From positions 1 to 7,729 of the forward strand of contig JBOHWL010000016.1 in NCBI GenBank assembly GCA_050736615.1: DNA of 7,729 nt. Direction: 5' to 3'. A program made the translations under genes and the position numbers. Numbering within the stretch: position 1 is the first letter of the stretch; the number at the start of each line of letters is the position of its first letter. Positions 1 to 5,444 of this stretch are shown here, piece after piece. The stretch comes from JBOHWJ01 sp050736615 (GTDB lineage Bacteria; Desulfobacterota; Binatia; Binatales; Binataceae). The notes beneath the pieces were generated by a model. It did not search any database, had not been told where the DNA came from, and was given only the letters and a program-made list of their open reading frames with translations.

Positions 1-111
1 GCTCATCTGCAGCCACTGACCCATTGCGCTGTAGTCCGTCTGTGCCCACGACAACGAGGCGGGCAAGACGAACAGCAGCCCGATTGCGAGAATGCGAGCC
101 ACAGCTTTCAT
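1..111 (-). CDS. Small exported protein, N-terminal part only (truncated by window edge)
   Basis: Reading the minus strand from an ATG at 111-109 gives 37 residues that run off the window. Residues 1-23 form a classic Sec signal peptide: a basic n-region (MKAVAR), a hydrophobic core (ILAIGLLFVLPASL) and an SWA-QTD signal peptidase I site. The mature protein would begin QTDYSAMGQW and act in the periplasm or outside the cell. A strong AAGGAGG ribosome site 6 bases upstream fixes the start. The gene is divergent from the imuA-like gene and has its own promoter candidate, a palindrome and a leader hairpin upstream. Too little of the mature part is visible to name a family. The reading frame is confident; the function is unknown. 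Confidence 0.75.
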   Translation of the reverse strand, partial: MKAVARILAIGLLFVLPASLSWAQTDYSAMGQWLQMS

Positions 112-117
112 CGACGG

Positions 118-124
118 CCTCCTT
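118..124 (-). promoter_or_regulatory. Shine-Dalgarno site of the exported-protein gene
   Basis: The minus strand reads AAGGAGG, a near-perfect anti-16S match, 6 bases before the ATG at 111. It fixes the start of the truncated exported protein and contrasts with the absent Shine-Dalgarno of the divergent imuA-like gene. Confidence 0.75.
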
Positions 125-149
125 CGAAATTATGTGTGGTGATCCGTTT

Positions 150-179
150 GCAAGTGGCGGGGTCCCTACCGCCACTTGC
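150..179 (-). promoter_or_regulatory. Perfect 11-bp inverted repeat in the leader of the exported-protein gene
   Basis: GCAAGTGGCGG (150-160) and CCGCCACTTGC (169-179) are exact reverse complements separated by 8 bases. If the minus-strand promoter at 211-240 is real, this hairpin lies inside the roughly 93-base leader, 25 bases before the ribosome site. There is no following T-tract on either strand, so it is not a standard intrinsic terminator. It could be an mRNA-stability stem, a binding site for an RNA-binding protein, or a DNA operator. The repeat is seen directly; the role is inferred. Confidence 0.6.
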
Positions 180-208
180 GAGTAGTAAAGACGGCTCAGT
201 ATCAGAAG

Positions 209-229
209 CACTTATCGTCTGAATAAGTG
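209..229. promoter_or_regulatory. 21-bp palindrome, candidate operator
   Basis: CACTTAT (209-215) and ATAAGTG (223-229) are perfect inverted repeats with a 7-base spacer, giving centre-to-centre spacing of 14 bases, compatible with a dimeric helix-turn-helix regulator. It covers the proposed -10 box of the minus-strand promoter (211-216), so a bound protein would block transcription of the exported-protein gene. It does not match the E. coli CTG-N10-CAG LexA box or the alphaproteobacterial GTTC-N7-GTTC type. The cognate regulator is not in the window. Confidence 0.45.
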
Positions 230-240
230 ATGGTTGTCAA
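211..240 (-). promoter_or_regulatory. Candidate sigma-70 type promoter for the exported-protein gene
   Basis: On the minus strand there is a perfect TTGACA -35 box (240-235), an 18-base spacer and GATAAG (216-211; 4 of 6 matches to TATAAT). Transcription would start near 204. The palindrome at 209-229 overlaps the -10 box. This is a consensus match only. Confidence 0.4.
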
Positions 241-349
241 TACGAAAAATTCATTCGAACATCAAGGAAGCTCATCGATACCTGTTTGTGGCTAAAGGTG
301 CGGATTCGATCCCAAAAAAAATCGACAACATAAAAATACGATTGCGTGG

Positions 350-378
350 TTGACAAGACGAAATAAAAGCGAAATTAT
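350..378 (+). promoter_or_regulatory. Candidate promoter of the imuA-like/imuB cassette, possibly giving a leaderless mRNA
   Basis: A perfect TTGACA (350-355) is followed by a 17-base spacer and AATTAT (373-378; 4 of 6). A run of eight A residues and other A/T-rich sequence lie upstream (about 314-337) and could act as an UP-like element. The predicted transcription start, 7 bases after the -10 box, falls at 385, exactly the A of the imuA-like ATG. No known LexA box is recognisable here, although this cassette is SOS-controlled in other bacteria. Confidence 0.4.
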
Positions 379-384
379 TCATGG

Positions 385-1323
385 ATGGCGGCTGGATTCA
401 ATCTCCTTCAAACGGCCTTCGCGGATAAATACGCGTCTATCCCGGGATTTCGTCATCTTCTCGCCTTTTCCGGCGAATTTCGCGGCCGCGAATTGACCCC
501 TAAGCAGCGGCGGCTGAATTCGGGTTTACTCCCCCTCGACCGTCTCCTTAACGGTGGTATCGTTCACGGTCGCATCAGCGAAATTATCGGCGTGCCCGGC
601 ACCGGCAAAACTTCACTCGCCGCCGCCTTTATGGCGCATGCGACCGCCCGGGGTGAAACCTGCGCCTGGATAGATTCCTCCGGCAGCTTTGACCCCGCCA
701 GTATCGCGGCAGCGGGAGTGGCCTTGGCGCGCGTGCTGTGGGTCGCGACGCCCGATAAAAAAACCGATATATCAAATAATTTTCGCAATGCCGCCACTCA
801 TCATAACTATTTAAACGATTACATTAATTGCCCAGGTGAATGGAGAGCGGCTCTCAAGCGGCCTTACCGTTCTCCTTCGGCAGCGCTTGTCAAAGCTGCG
901 GAATGGCTGCTCGTGGCTGGCGGCTTTGGCCTGATTGTGCTCGATTTCAAAGAAGTGCCGGCTTTACCACAGGCGGTCGCACTCAGGTTGGCACGGGCGG
1001 CGGAACGAAGTGGCACGGCCGTACTGGTAATAGCGGCGCGGCGGATGTGCGGCACGTTCGCCGCCCTCAGCCTGATGGTGCGATGTAATCGCGCGGGTTT
1101 CAGCCGCTCCCATCCTAAGGCGCCTATTTTGTTTGACGGTCTCGAACTGGAGGCGCATGTCGCGCGCAATAAACTGGGTGGCTCGGGCGGCACCATCACT
1201 TGGAAGGCCTTGGCCCATCTGGAGGGCGCCAACGATTTAGCTTTTGATAACGTTGTGGCGACGGCGGGTGTGCGGGGCCATGGACGGCATGACGGTCGGG
1301 CGCTTATGCAAACGGCGCCTTAA
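385..1323 (+). CDS. imuA: ImuA-like RecA-fold protein of the ImuAB translesion mutagenesis cassette
   Basis: This 312-residue cytoplasmic protein aligns by eye with the RecA core. There is a Walker A motif GVPGTGKTS (69-77), the strand AWIDSSGSFDP (94-104; compare RecA AFIDAEHALDP), and a Walker B-like LIVLDF (183-188). ImuA works with ImuB and the polymerase DnaE2 in damage-induced error-prone synthesis. The name rests mainly on imuB lying 20 bases downstream. Residues about 124-164 form an insertion relative to RecA, encoded by an AT-rich stretch, and the position of RecA's catalytic Glu96 is serine (S99), so ATP may be bound but poorly hydrolysed. The ATG at 385 is the first start after an in-frame stop at 364; no Shine-Dalgarno precedes it. 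It could also be called a generic RecA-like or SulA-like protein. Confidence 0.8.
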   Translation: MAAGFNLLQTAFADKYASIPGFRHLLAFSGEFRGRELTPKQRRLNSGLLPLDRLLNGGIVHGRISEIIGVPGTGKTSLAAAFMAHATARGETCAWIDSSGSFDPASIAAAGVALARVLWVATPDKKTDISNNFRNAATHHNYLNDYINCPGEWRAALKRPYRSPSAALVKAAEWLLVAGGFGLIVLDFKEVPALPQAVALRLARAAERSGTAVLVIAARRMCGTFAALSLMVRCNRAGFSRSHPKAPILFDGLELEAHVARNKLGGSGGTITWKALAHLEGANDLAFDNVVATAGVRGHGRHDGRALMQTAP

Positions 1324-1343
1324 GCCAGCATGAGAGCGCCGCC

Positions 1344-2981
1344 ATGCCAAGGATCGCCTGCCTGGCCGTGACCGATTTTGCCGTCGCCGCAATTGCGCGC
1401 GCCAATCCAGACTTGCGCGAACGCCCCTTTGCCCTGCTGTGCGCATCGGCACGTGCATCCGGCCCCGGCGGCTATCAGCCGCATAGCGAACTCGCCCACG
1501 TTTCAGCGCCTGCTAAAACGGCGGGCGTACGTCCCACGATGACGGTGGCGCAGGCGCGCGCGCTGCTGCCCGAACTGATCGTTACCCATTCATCCGCCGC
1601 GGCGGAACGCGCCGCCGCCGACGCTTTGTGCAATGTGGCCGAGTCGCTTTCGCCACTGATTGAAGCGGGTGAAGCGGGCTGCGTATGGCTTGATCTGACC
1701 GGCGCGGAGCGCTTTTTTCATCATTCCATGCGCGCCCATCATCCGCGCCCCATCGATTCATCCGCTTCCGATGTTGAAGACGAAATCGCGGCCGAACTCG
1801 CCGCGCGCGTACGCCGAATCGGTCTGGAAGCGGCGGTGGGAATCGCGGCGGGCAAGGAAATCGCGCATCTGGCCGCCCGATGCGGCGGGATCAGAGTGAT
1901 CGCGCCGGGACGGGAACGCGAATTCCTTAATTGGATGCCGCTCGACCTGCTGAGGTTGGAAAGCGACGGCGAAACCCGCGGACTCGAGTTTACCCTGGCA
2001 CGTCTGGGTATCCGGCGGCTGGGGGATGTGGCGCGGCTCGACAGCCGCGCGGCCGGCAATCGCCTTGGCTTGCGCGGCGCCAAACTTATCCGGCTTGCAC
2101 GCGGAGAAAGCTCGCCATTGATCCCGCGCCGCACCGCGGAAACCTTCGCCGAAGCCGCCGACCTGGAATATAGTGTCGAAAATCTTGAAGCGCTCGCCTT
2201 CGTGATGCGTGCGATGCTGGTGCGCTTGACCGAGCGGCTGGCGCTACGCGGGCTGAAAGCGGGCGATCTGATAATTGCGCTTGGGCTGGCCGGCCATCAT
2301 CAAGACCATCGCCGTATTGTGGTTGCCGCGCCCACTAACGAAGTGCGCTCATTGCTGGCGCTGCTCACTTTGAACCTCGAAGCCGCCCCGCCCGACGCGG
2401 CGGTCGAGAGTGTGCGGCTCACAGTTGAACCACGCACACCACGGCCGGCACAAAAGGACATGTTTCTGCCGCCCGCGCCCGCGTCCGATCGGCTGGAAAC
2501 CGCGATCGCTCGGATAACCGCCTTATGCGGTCCGGAACGGGTCGGGATGTTCACCGCCGCCAATTCATGGCGACCCGAGGCGATCCGGCGCGAGCGCTTC
2601 AATCCACCCGCCACCATGTCAGACTCTCACGCGGCTCATTCCGGAAACGGCGGCGTCAGCCGAATGGTGCTACGGGCGATACGGCCGGCGGAAGAACTCG
2701 AAGTGATGTGCGTGCGCCAAATTCCGGAATTCGTCCGCGGCAAAACCATCTGCGCGCGCGTGATTACGGCCACCGGCCCATGGCGGCGTCAGGGGGAATG
2801 GTGGGCGCTCGCGGTTAATAACGAGGAGGCCGCCGACTACGCGACGAAGCGGGAATGGGGCGCGGCACCGGCGGCTTACGCGCGCGACTATTACGAATTG
2901 GCGCTGGCTGAGGGCGGCGTTTATCGCGTGTATTATGATTTGTATTCGGGACGATGGTTCACCGATGGCATCTACGACTAA
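1344..2981 (+). CDS. imuB: ImuB, catalytically inactive Y-family polymerase homologue
   Basis: This is a 545-residue Y-family (DinB-like) protein. The N-terminal palm starts ACLAVTDFAVAA (5-16), where Pol IV has VDMDCFFAAV; the first catalytic Asp is replaced by Val. The second site, Pol IV SLDEAYLD, is EAGCVWLD here (110-117), so the Asp-Glu pair is Gly-Cys. This loss is typical of ImuB. A helix-hairpin-helix region follows (about 218-254), then the little-finger domain. A beta-clamp motif QKDMF lies at 370-374. The C-terminal tail (486-545) is rich in Trp and Tyr, as in ImuB proteins. ImuB acts as the hub linking ImuA, DnaE2 and the sliding clamp. The gene is co-directional with the imuA-like gene after a 20-base gap and is probably co-transcribed; its own ribosome site (GAGAG, 1332-1336) is weak. 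No dnaE2 follows. Confidence 0.92.
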   Translation: MPRIACLAVTDFAVAAIARANPDLRERPFALLCASARASGPGGYQPHSELAHVSAPAKTAGVRPTMTVAQARALLPELIVTHSSAAAERAAADALCNVAESLSPLIEAGEAGCVWLDLTGAERFFHHSMRAHHPRPIDSSASDVEDEIAAELAARVRRIGLEAAVGIAAGKEIAHLAARCGGIRVIAPGREREFLNWMPLDLLRLESDGETRGLEFTLARLGIRRLGDVARLDSRAAGNRLGLRGAKLIRLARGESSPLIPRRTAETFAEAADLEYSVENLEALAFVMRAMLVRLTERLALRGLKAGDLIIALGLAGHHQDHRRIVVAAPTNEVRSLLALLTLNLEAAPPDAAVESVRLTVEPRTPRPAQKDMFLPPAPASDRLETAIARITALCGPERVGMFTAANSWRPEAIRRERFNPPATMSDSHAAHSGNGGVSRMVLRAIRPAEELEVMCVRQIPEFVRGKTICARVITATGPWRRQGEWWALAVNNEEAADYATKREWGAAPAAYARDYYELALAEGGVYRVYYDLYSGRWFTDGIYD

Positions 2982-3054
2982 CTGATTTTGAGACTTGCGC
3001 GGTCCCTTGCCTTTTAGCAGGCCGTTGATAAACCGCAGCCTGCCCCCCCTCTCT

Positions 3055-3083
3055 TTCTCCCCCGCAAAAAGAGCGGGGGAGAA
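3055..3083. repeat. Strong GC-rich hairpin downstream of imuB
   Basis: Arms TTCTCCCCCGC (3055-3065) and GCGGGGGAGAA (3073-3083) pair perfectly over 11 bp around a loop of AAAAAGA. A C-rich, pyrimidine-rich tract precedes it (about 3040-3063). It lies 73 bases after the imuB stop. There is no T-run after it on the plus strand, so it is at best an imperfect terminator. Its look (pyrimidine-rich arm, A-rich loop) resembles dispersed palindromic intergenic repeats of other GC-rich Gram-negatives; whether it recurs in this genome cannot be seen here. Confidence 0.6.
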
Positions 3084-3110
3084 GATTGAGGAAAGCACCG
3101 TCTTCACGCC

Positions 3111-3166
3111 GGGTGTTGAGAACGCTCAGGCATCCAGTCGTAATGATCATGCCTTTTTCAACACCC
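3111..3166. repeat. Nested inverted repeat, possible REP-like element or weak terminator
   Basis: The outer arms GGGTGTTGA (3111-3119) and TCAACACCC (3158-3166) are exact complements. The inner arms AGGCAT (3128-3133) and ATGCCT (3149-3154) also pair, and the inner stem runs into TTTTT (3154-3158). On the plus strand the inner stem plus T-run could act as a weak terminator, and the outer stem would compete with it. With the hairpin at 3055-3083 it may form one compound element. Confidence 0.45.
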
Positions 3167-3293
3167 CGTTAGGGGAACCTCCGCCCAAGCTCCAGTTGTC
3201 ATTCCGAACAGAGTCTGCCTCCAGCGCAGCCACAGGCCAAGCTTCCTGAAATGCGCTTTTTAGCGCGCGCTATGCTATGAAACCGGCGACAGC

Positions 3294-3300
3294 AAAGGAG
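3294..3300 (+). promoter_or_regulatory. Shine-Dalgarno site of the serine hydrolase gene
   Basis: AAAGGAG lies 8 bases before the ATG at 3309. It fixes that start and is clearly stronger than the sites in front of imuB, nuoA or the family 9 glycosyltransferase gene. Confidence 0.75.
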
Positions 3301-3308
3301 CCGGTATC

Positions 3309-4469
3309 ATGGCGGTGAACATCGAAGGAACTTGCGAACCGCGCTTCGAGCGCGTGAAAGAGGCATTCGCCGAGAATTTCGCGATTCGGCGTGAATACGG
3401 CGCCGCCGTGTCCGTGACGGTCGACGGCGAGAGCGTAATCGACCTGTGGGGCGGACACGCCGACCATGAGCGCACGCGTGCGTGGACGCGCGACACTTTG
3501 GTCAATGTCTTTTCGACCACCAAAGGGCTGACCGCGATGTGCGCGCTGCGGCTGGTCGATCAGGGCAAGCTGGAACTTGACGCGCCGGTCGCACGTTACT
3601 GGCCGGAATTCGCCCAGGCGGGCAAACAGGCCATCCCTGTGCGCGACTTTCTGAGCCATCGGGCGGGTTTGCCCGCGATTCGCCAGCCCTTGCCGAATGA
3701 TGCATTCTATCGATGGGATTTCATGACCGAGGTGCTAGCCGCCGAACAGCCTTGGTGGGAGCCAGGGACCAAGCACGGCTATCATGCGATTACGTTCGGC
3801 TGGTTGGTGGGCGAAGTTGTGCGACGGCTTTCGGGAAAGAGCCTCGGCACGTATTTTCATGATGAAATCGCCGCGCCGCTTGGAATCGACTGCCATATCG
3901 GGCTTGATCCGCGTGACGATTCCCGCTGCGGACAAATGATTGCGTCCCCGCCGCCTCCGCCCGATCAGATGAACATTTTTGAATATGCGATGCGGCATCC
4001 GGAATCCGCCACCGGCAAGGCTTTTATGAATCCGCCGACGGCAATGAAGCTCGGCGCGGTGAACTCGCGTCAATGGCGCGGGGCTGAAATCCCCGCGGCC
4101 AACGGCCATACCACGGCGCGCGCCCTGGCGCGACTCTATGGCGCACTGGCCCGTGGCGGTGAAATTGACAACGTGCGCGTGCTCAGTCCGGATGGTATTC
4201 GACGCGCCTACACCGAACAGTCACATGGGACCGACGAGGTCTTACGCATCCCGACCCGTTTCGGCGCGGGCTTCATGTTGACGCAGGCGCACGATCCGAT
4301 GGGGCCGAATCCGCACGCGTTCGGACATCCGGGGGCGGGCGGTTCACTGGGATTTGCCGATTCTGATGCGCGCGTCGGCTTCGGCTACACCATGAACAAG
4401 ATGGGTCCGTATATTCTCATTGATCCACGCGCGCGGGCCCTGATAGACGCGGTGTACGCTTCGCTCTAA
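3309..4469 (+). CDS. Serine hydrolase of the beta-lactamase (class C/EstB-like) fold
   Basis: This is a 386-residue protein of usual family length. The nucleophile motif is STTK (69-72, FSTTKGLTA), with Ser69 and Lys72 as the SxxK pair. The second motif is Tyr158 in HGYHAITFGWL, the YxN equivalent with Ala in place of Asn, as seen in family VIII esterases. The third is GHPGAGGS (339-346), in place of KTG. Supporting blocks are DFLSHRAGLP (113-122) and WEPGTKHGYH (150-159). There is no signal peptide, so it is probably a cytoplasmic esterase or amidase rather than an antibiotic-resistance lactamase. The substrate cannot be read from the sequence. It is a single gene, 327 bases after imuB and 479 before nuoA, and has no evident functional tie to either. 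Confidence 0.9.
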   Translation: MAVNIEGTCEPRFERVKEAFAENFAIRREYGAAVSVTVDGESVIDLWGGHADHERTRAWTRDTLVNVFSTTKGLTAMCALRLVDQGKLELDAPVARYWPEFAQAGKQAIPVRDFLSHRAGLPAIRQPLPNDAFYRWDFMTEVLAAEQPWWEPGTKHGYHAITFGWLVGEVVRRLSGKSLGTYFHDEIAAPLGIDCHIGLDPRDDSRCGQMIASPPPPPDQMNIFEYAMRHPESATGKAFMNPPTAMKLGAVNSRQWRGAEIPAANGHTTARALARLYGALARGGEIDNVRVLSPDGIRRAYTEQSHGTDEVLRIPTRFGAGFMLTQAHDPMGPNPHAFGHPGAGGSLGFADSDARVGFGYTMNKMGPYILIDPRARALIDAVYASL

Positions 4470-4795
4470 CAGTTTACGCGGCAAACGACCGATCGTTACC
4501 AGTTTATCTGAACAATCATGACGACAGTCGTCCAACCAGCGGCCGATTGATAAATCGTCGGAGCCAAGCCCGCCGACTCGCGATGAAGAATCAGCGAGCC
4601 GCGAGGACTGCGCCGAGGCAATTTGACCCGGGCTCGCGAGCGGGTCGAGGCTGTTGTCGGCATACTTTTGCGGCGACGAGATGCAGGTATGCGCGGAAAC
4701 CGAAGTGCGGATGTCGAACACCTCGCAACAACCGGATAACAGGAAAAGCGACACATAGCTTTAGTTTTATGCCCTTGGATCGTAACATGGGGGGC

Positions 4796-4829
4796 CTGCC
4801 AATCATCGGAGCTTGCCGATCACTGGCAG
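4796..4829. repeat. Two-tier imperfect hairpin upstream of nuoA
   Basis: CTGCCA (4796-4801) pairs with TGGCAG (4824-4829), and inside it ATCGG (4805-4809) pairs with CCGAT (4816-4820) around a 6-base loop. It lies about 120 bases before the nuoA start and has no T-tract. It could be the core of a small RNA or a protein-binding stem. The pairing is visible; the role is unknown. Confidence 0.4.
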
Positions 4830-4914
4830 CGGAATGAACTACGTGGGAGACCTCGCTGATTGAGATTGGAAGGGTGGCGCTGATTCCGGTAAGGATTCGT
4901 TGTCCGTCTGACGG

Positions 4915-4920
4915 TATAAA
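4915..4920 (+). promoter_or_regulatory. Possible -10 box of nuoA
   Basis: TATAAA (5 of 6 matches to the consensus) lies 28 bases before the nuoA ATG, which would give a leader of about 22 bases. No good -35 box is found at 16-18 bases upstream (AGGATT at 4892-4897), so an activator or an alternative sigma factor might be needed. This is weak evidence. Confidence 0.3.
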
Positions 4921-4948
4921 GAGCCTCTGGCGCATGGACTAATTCGCG

Positions 4949-5308
4949 ATGTTGATGACTTGGTTTCCGGTGGCAATCACCTTGGTCGTGGCGGGAATCG
5001 CCGTCGGTAGCATGGTGATGGCCAGCCGCATGTTGGGCCCGCGGCCGCCCAAGAACACGGTAAAGGGCGAGGCGTTTGAATGCGGCAATCCGTCCAGCGG
5101 CAACGCATGGGGCCGCTTTTCCGTCCGCTTTTATCTCACCGCATTGTTGTTCCTGGTCTTTGACGTGGAAATCGTATTCCTCTACCCATGGGCGGCTGAA
5201 CTGCGCTATTTGGGCATGTTCGGATTTATCGAAGTGCTGATTTTTGTCGTGATTCTCGCGGTTGGTTTGGTCTATGCCTGGCAACGCGGAGTTTTTGACT
5301 GGACCTGA
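4949..5308 (+). CDS. nuoA: NADH-quinone oxidoreductase subunit A (NuoA), solitary
   Basis: This 119-residue inner-membrane protein is full length for NuoA, the small ND3-type subunit beside the quinone tunnel of respiratory complex I. There are three membrane segments: about 5-27, 62-82 and 88-111. The conserved loop GEAFECGNPSSG (40-51) carries the family Cys45, followed by RFSVRFYLTALLF and then FDVEIVFLYPWA (70-81) with the conserved Asp71 and Glu73. All key residues are present, so it looks functional. Unusually, no nuoB or other nuo gene lies on either side: a 479-base gap precedes it and a glycosyltransferase follows 136 bases later. The ribosome site before the ATG is poor. The family call is secure. 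Confidence 0.95.
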   Translation: MLMTWFPVAITLVVAGIAVGSMVMASRMLGPRPPKNTVKGEAFECGNPSSGNAWGRFSVRFYLTALLFLVFDVEIVFLYPWAAELRYLGMFGFIEVLIFVVILAVGLVYAWQRGVFDWT

Positions 5309-5379
5309 GGGCCAGGAATATCCGGTCAACGAAAGAGGCGGATGCCCTATCAGCGGCAAAACGTGATGGGTTGAGCGTC

Positions 5380-5408
5380 TTTAAGCGGCGGCGTGGCGCG
5401 GCTATCAT
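5380..5408 (+). promoter_or_regulatory. Possible promoter of the LPS gene cluster
   Basis: TATCAT (5403-5408; 5 of 6) is preceded, after a 17-base spacer, by a poor -35 match TTTAAG (5380-5385). Transcription would start near 5415, about 30 bases before the glycosyltransferase start. A TTGACA at 5434-5439 is too close to the start codon to act as its -35 box. Low confidence. Confidence 0.25.
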
Positions 5409-5444
5409 TCACTTCGAGCGGACTCAATCACCGTTGACAAGTTG

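Larger units (their letters stand above)
2982..3308. other. Intergenic region with two inverted-repeat structures; no gene seen
   Basis: Between imuB and the serine hydrolase gene no frame gives a protein-like sequence. The region holds a strong GC-rich hairpin (3055-3083), a nested inverted repeat (3111-3166), a small GCGCT/AGCGC stem (3253-3266) and the ribosome site of the next gene (3294-3300). A possible -10 box TATGCT at 3271-3276 could serve the hydrolase, but no convincing -35 box is seen. Confidence 0.6.
4470..4948. other. 479-base gap without a convincing gene; some secondary structure
   Basis: Open frames on both strands here give no recognisable motif, no good ribosome site and no protein-like composition. 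Seen instead are a small AACGA/TCGTT stem (4484-4497), a GC palindrome with arms GACCCG (4625-4630) and CGGGTC (4641-4646) around CTCGCGAG, a two-tier hairpin (4796-4829), a direct repeat of CGCTGATT (4854-4861 and 4878-4885), and a -10-like box before nuoA. It may hold the nuoA leader or control region, a non-coding RNA or decayed coding sequence. Confidence 0.5.

Noticed and set aside
301..316. GATTCGATCCC, reminiscent of a tRNA T-arm
   Set aside because: The flanking bases do not form the T-stem, and no acceptor, anticodon or D-arm sequence is found around it.
125..378. Nine-base direct repeat CGAAATTAT at 125-133 and 370-378
   Set aside because: The copies are short and far apart, in AT-rich sequence where such a match is expected by chance.
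385..2981. Possibility that the imuA-like gene is recA or that imuB is an active Pol IV (dinB)
   Set aside because: The first protein lacks the RecA catalytic glutamate and diverges outside the ATP-binding core; the second lacks both catalytic acidic sites and has an ImuB-type C-terminal tail.
4344..4754. Minus-strand open frame of 136 residues starting MSLFLLSGCC, which looks like a lipoprotein start
   Set aside because: It lacks the basic n-region of a real lipoprotein signal, has no good ribosome site, runs antisense into the serine hydrolase end, and its composition is not protein-like.
4591..4935. Minus-strand open frame of 114 residues in the gap before nuoA
   Set aside because: No recognisable motif or ribosome site; the sequence reads like chance translation of GC-rich DNA. 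A decayed gene cannot be excluded.
4820..5359. Minus-strand open frame of 179 residues over nuoA
   Set aside because: It is antisense to a clearly real nuoA gene and is rich in His, Arg and Gln without domains, so it is a shadow.
5341..5373. Tiny open frame MPYQRQNVMG between nuoA and the glycosyltransferase gene, considered as a nuoB remnant
   Set aside because: Ten codons with no similarity to NuoB and no ribosome site; no support for a relic.
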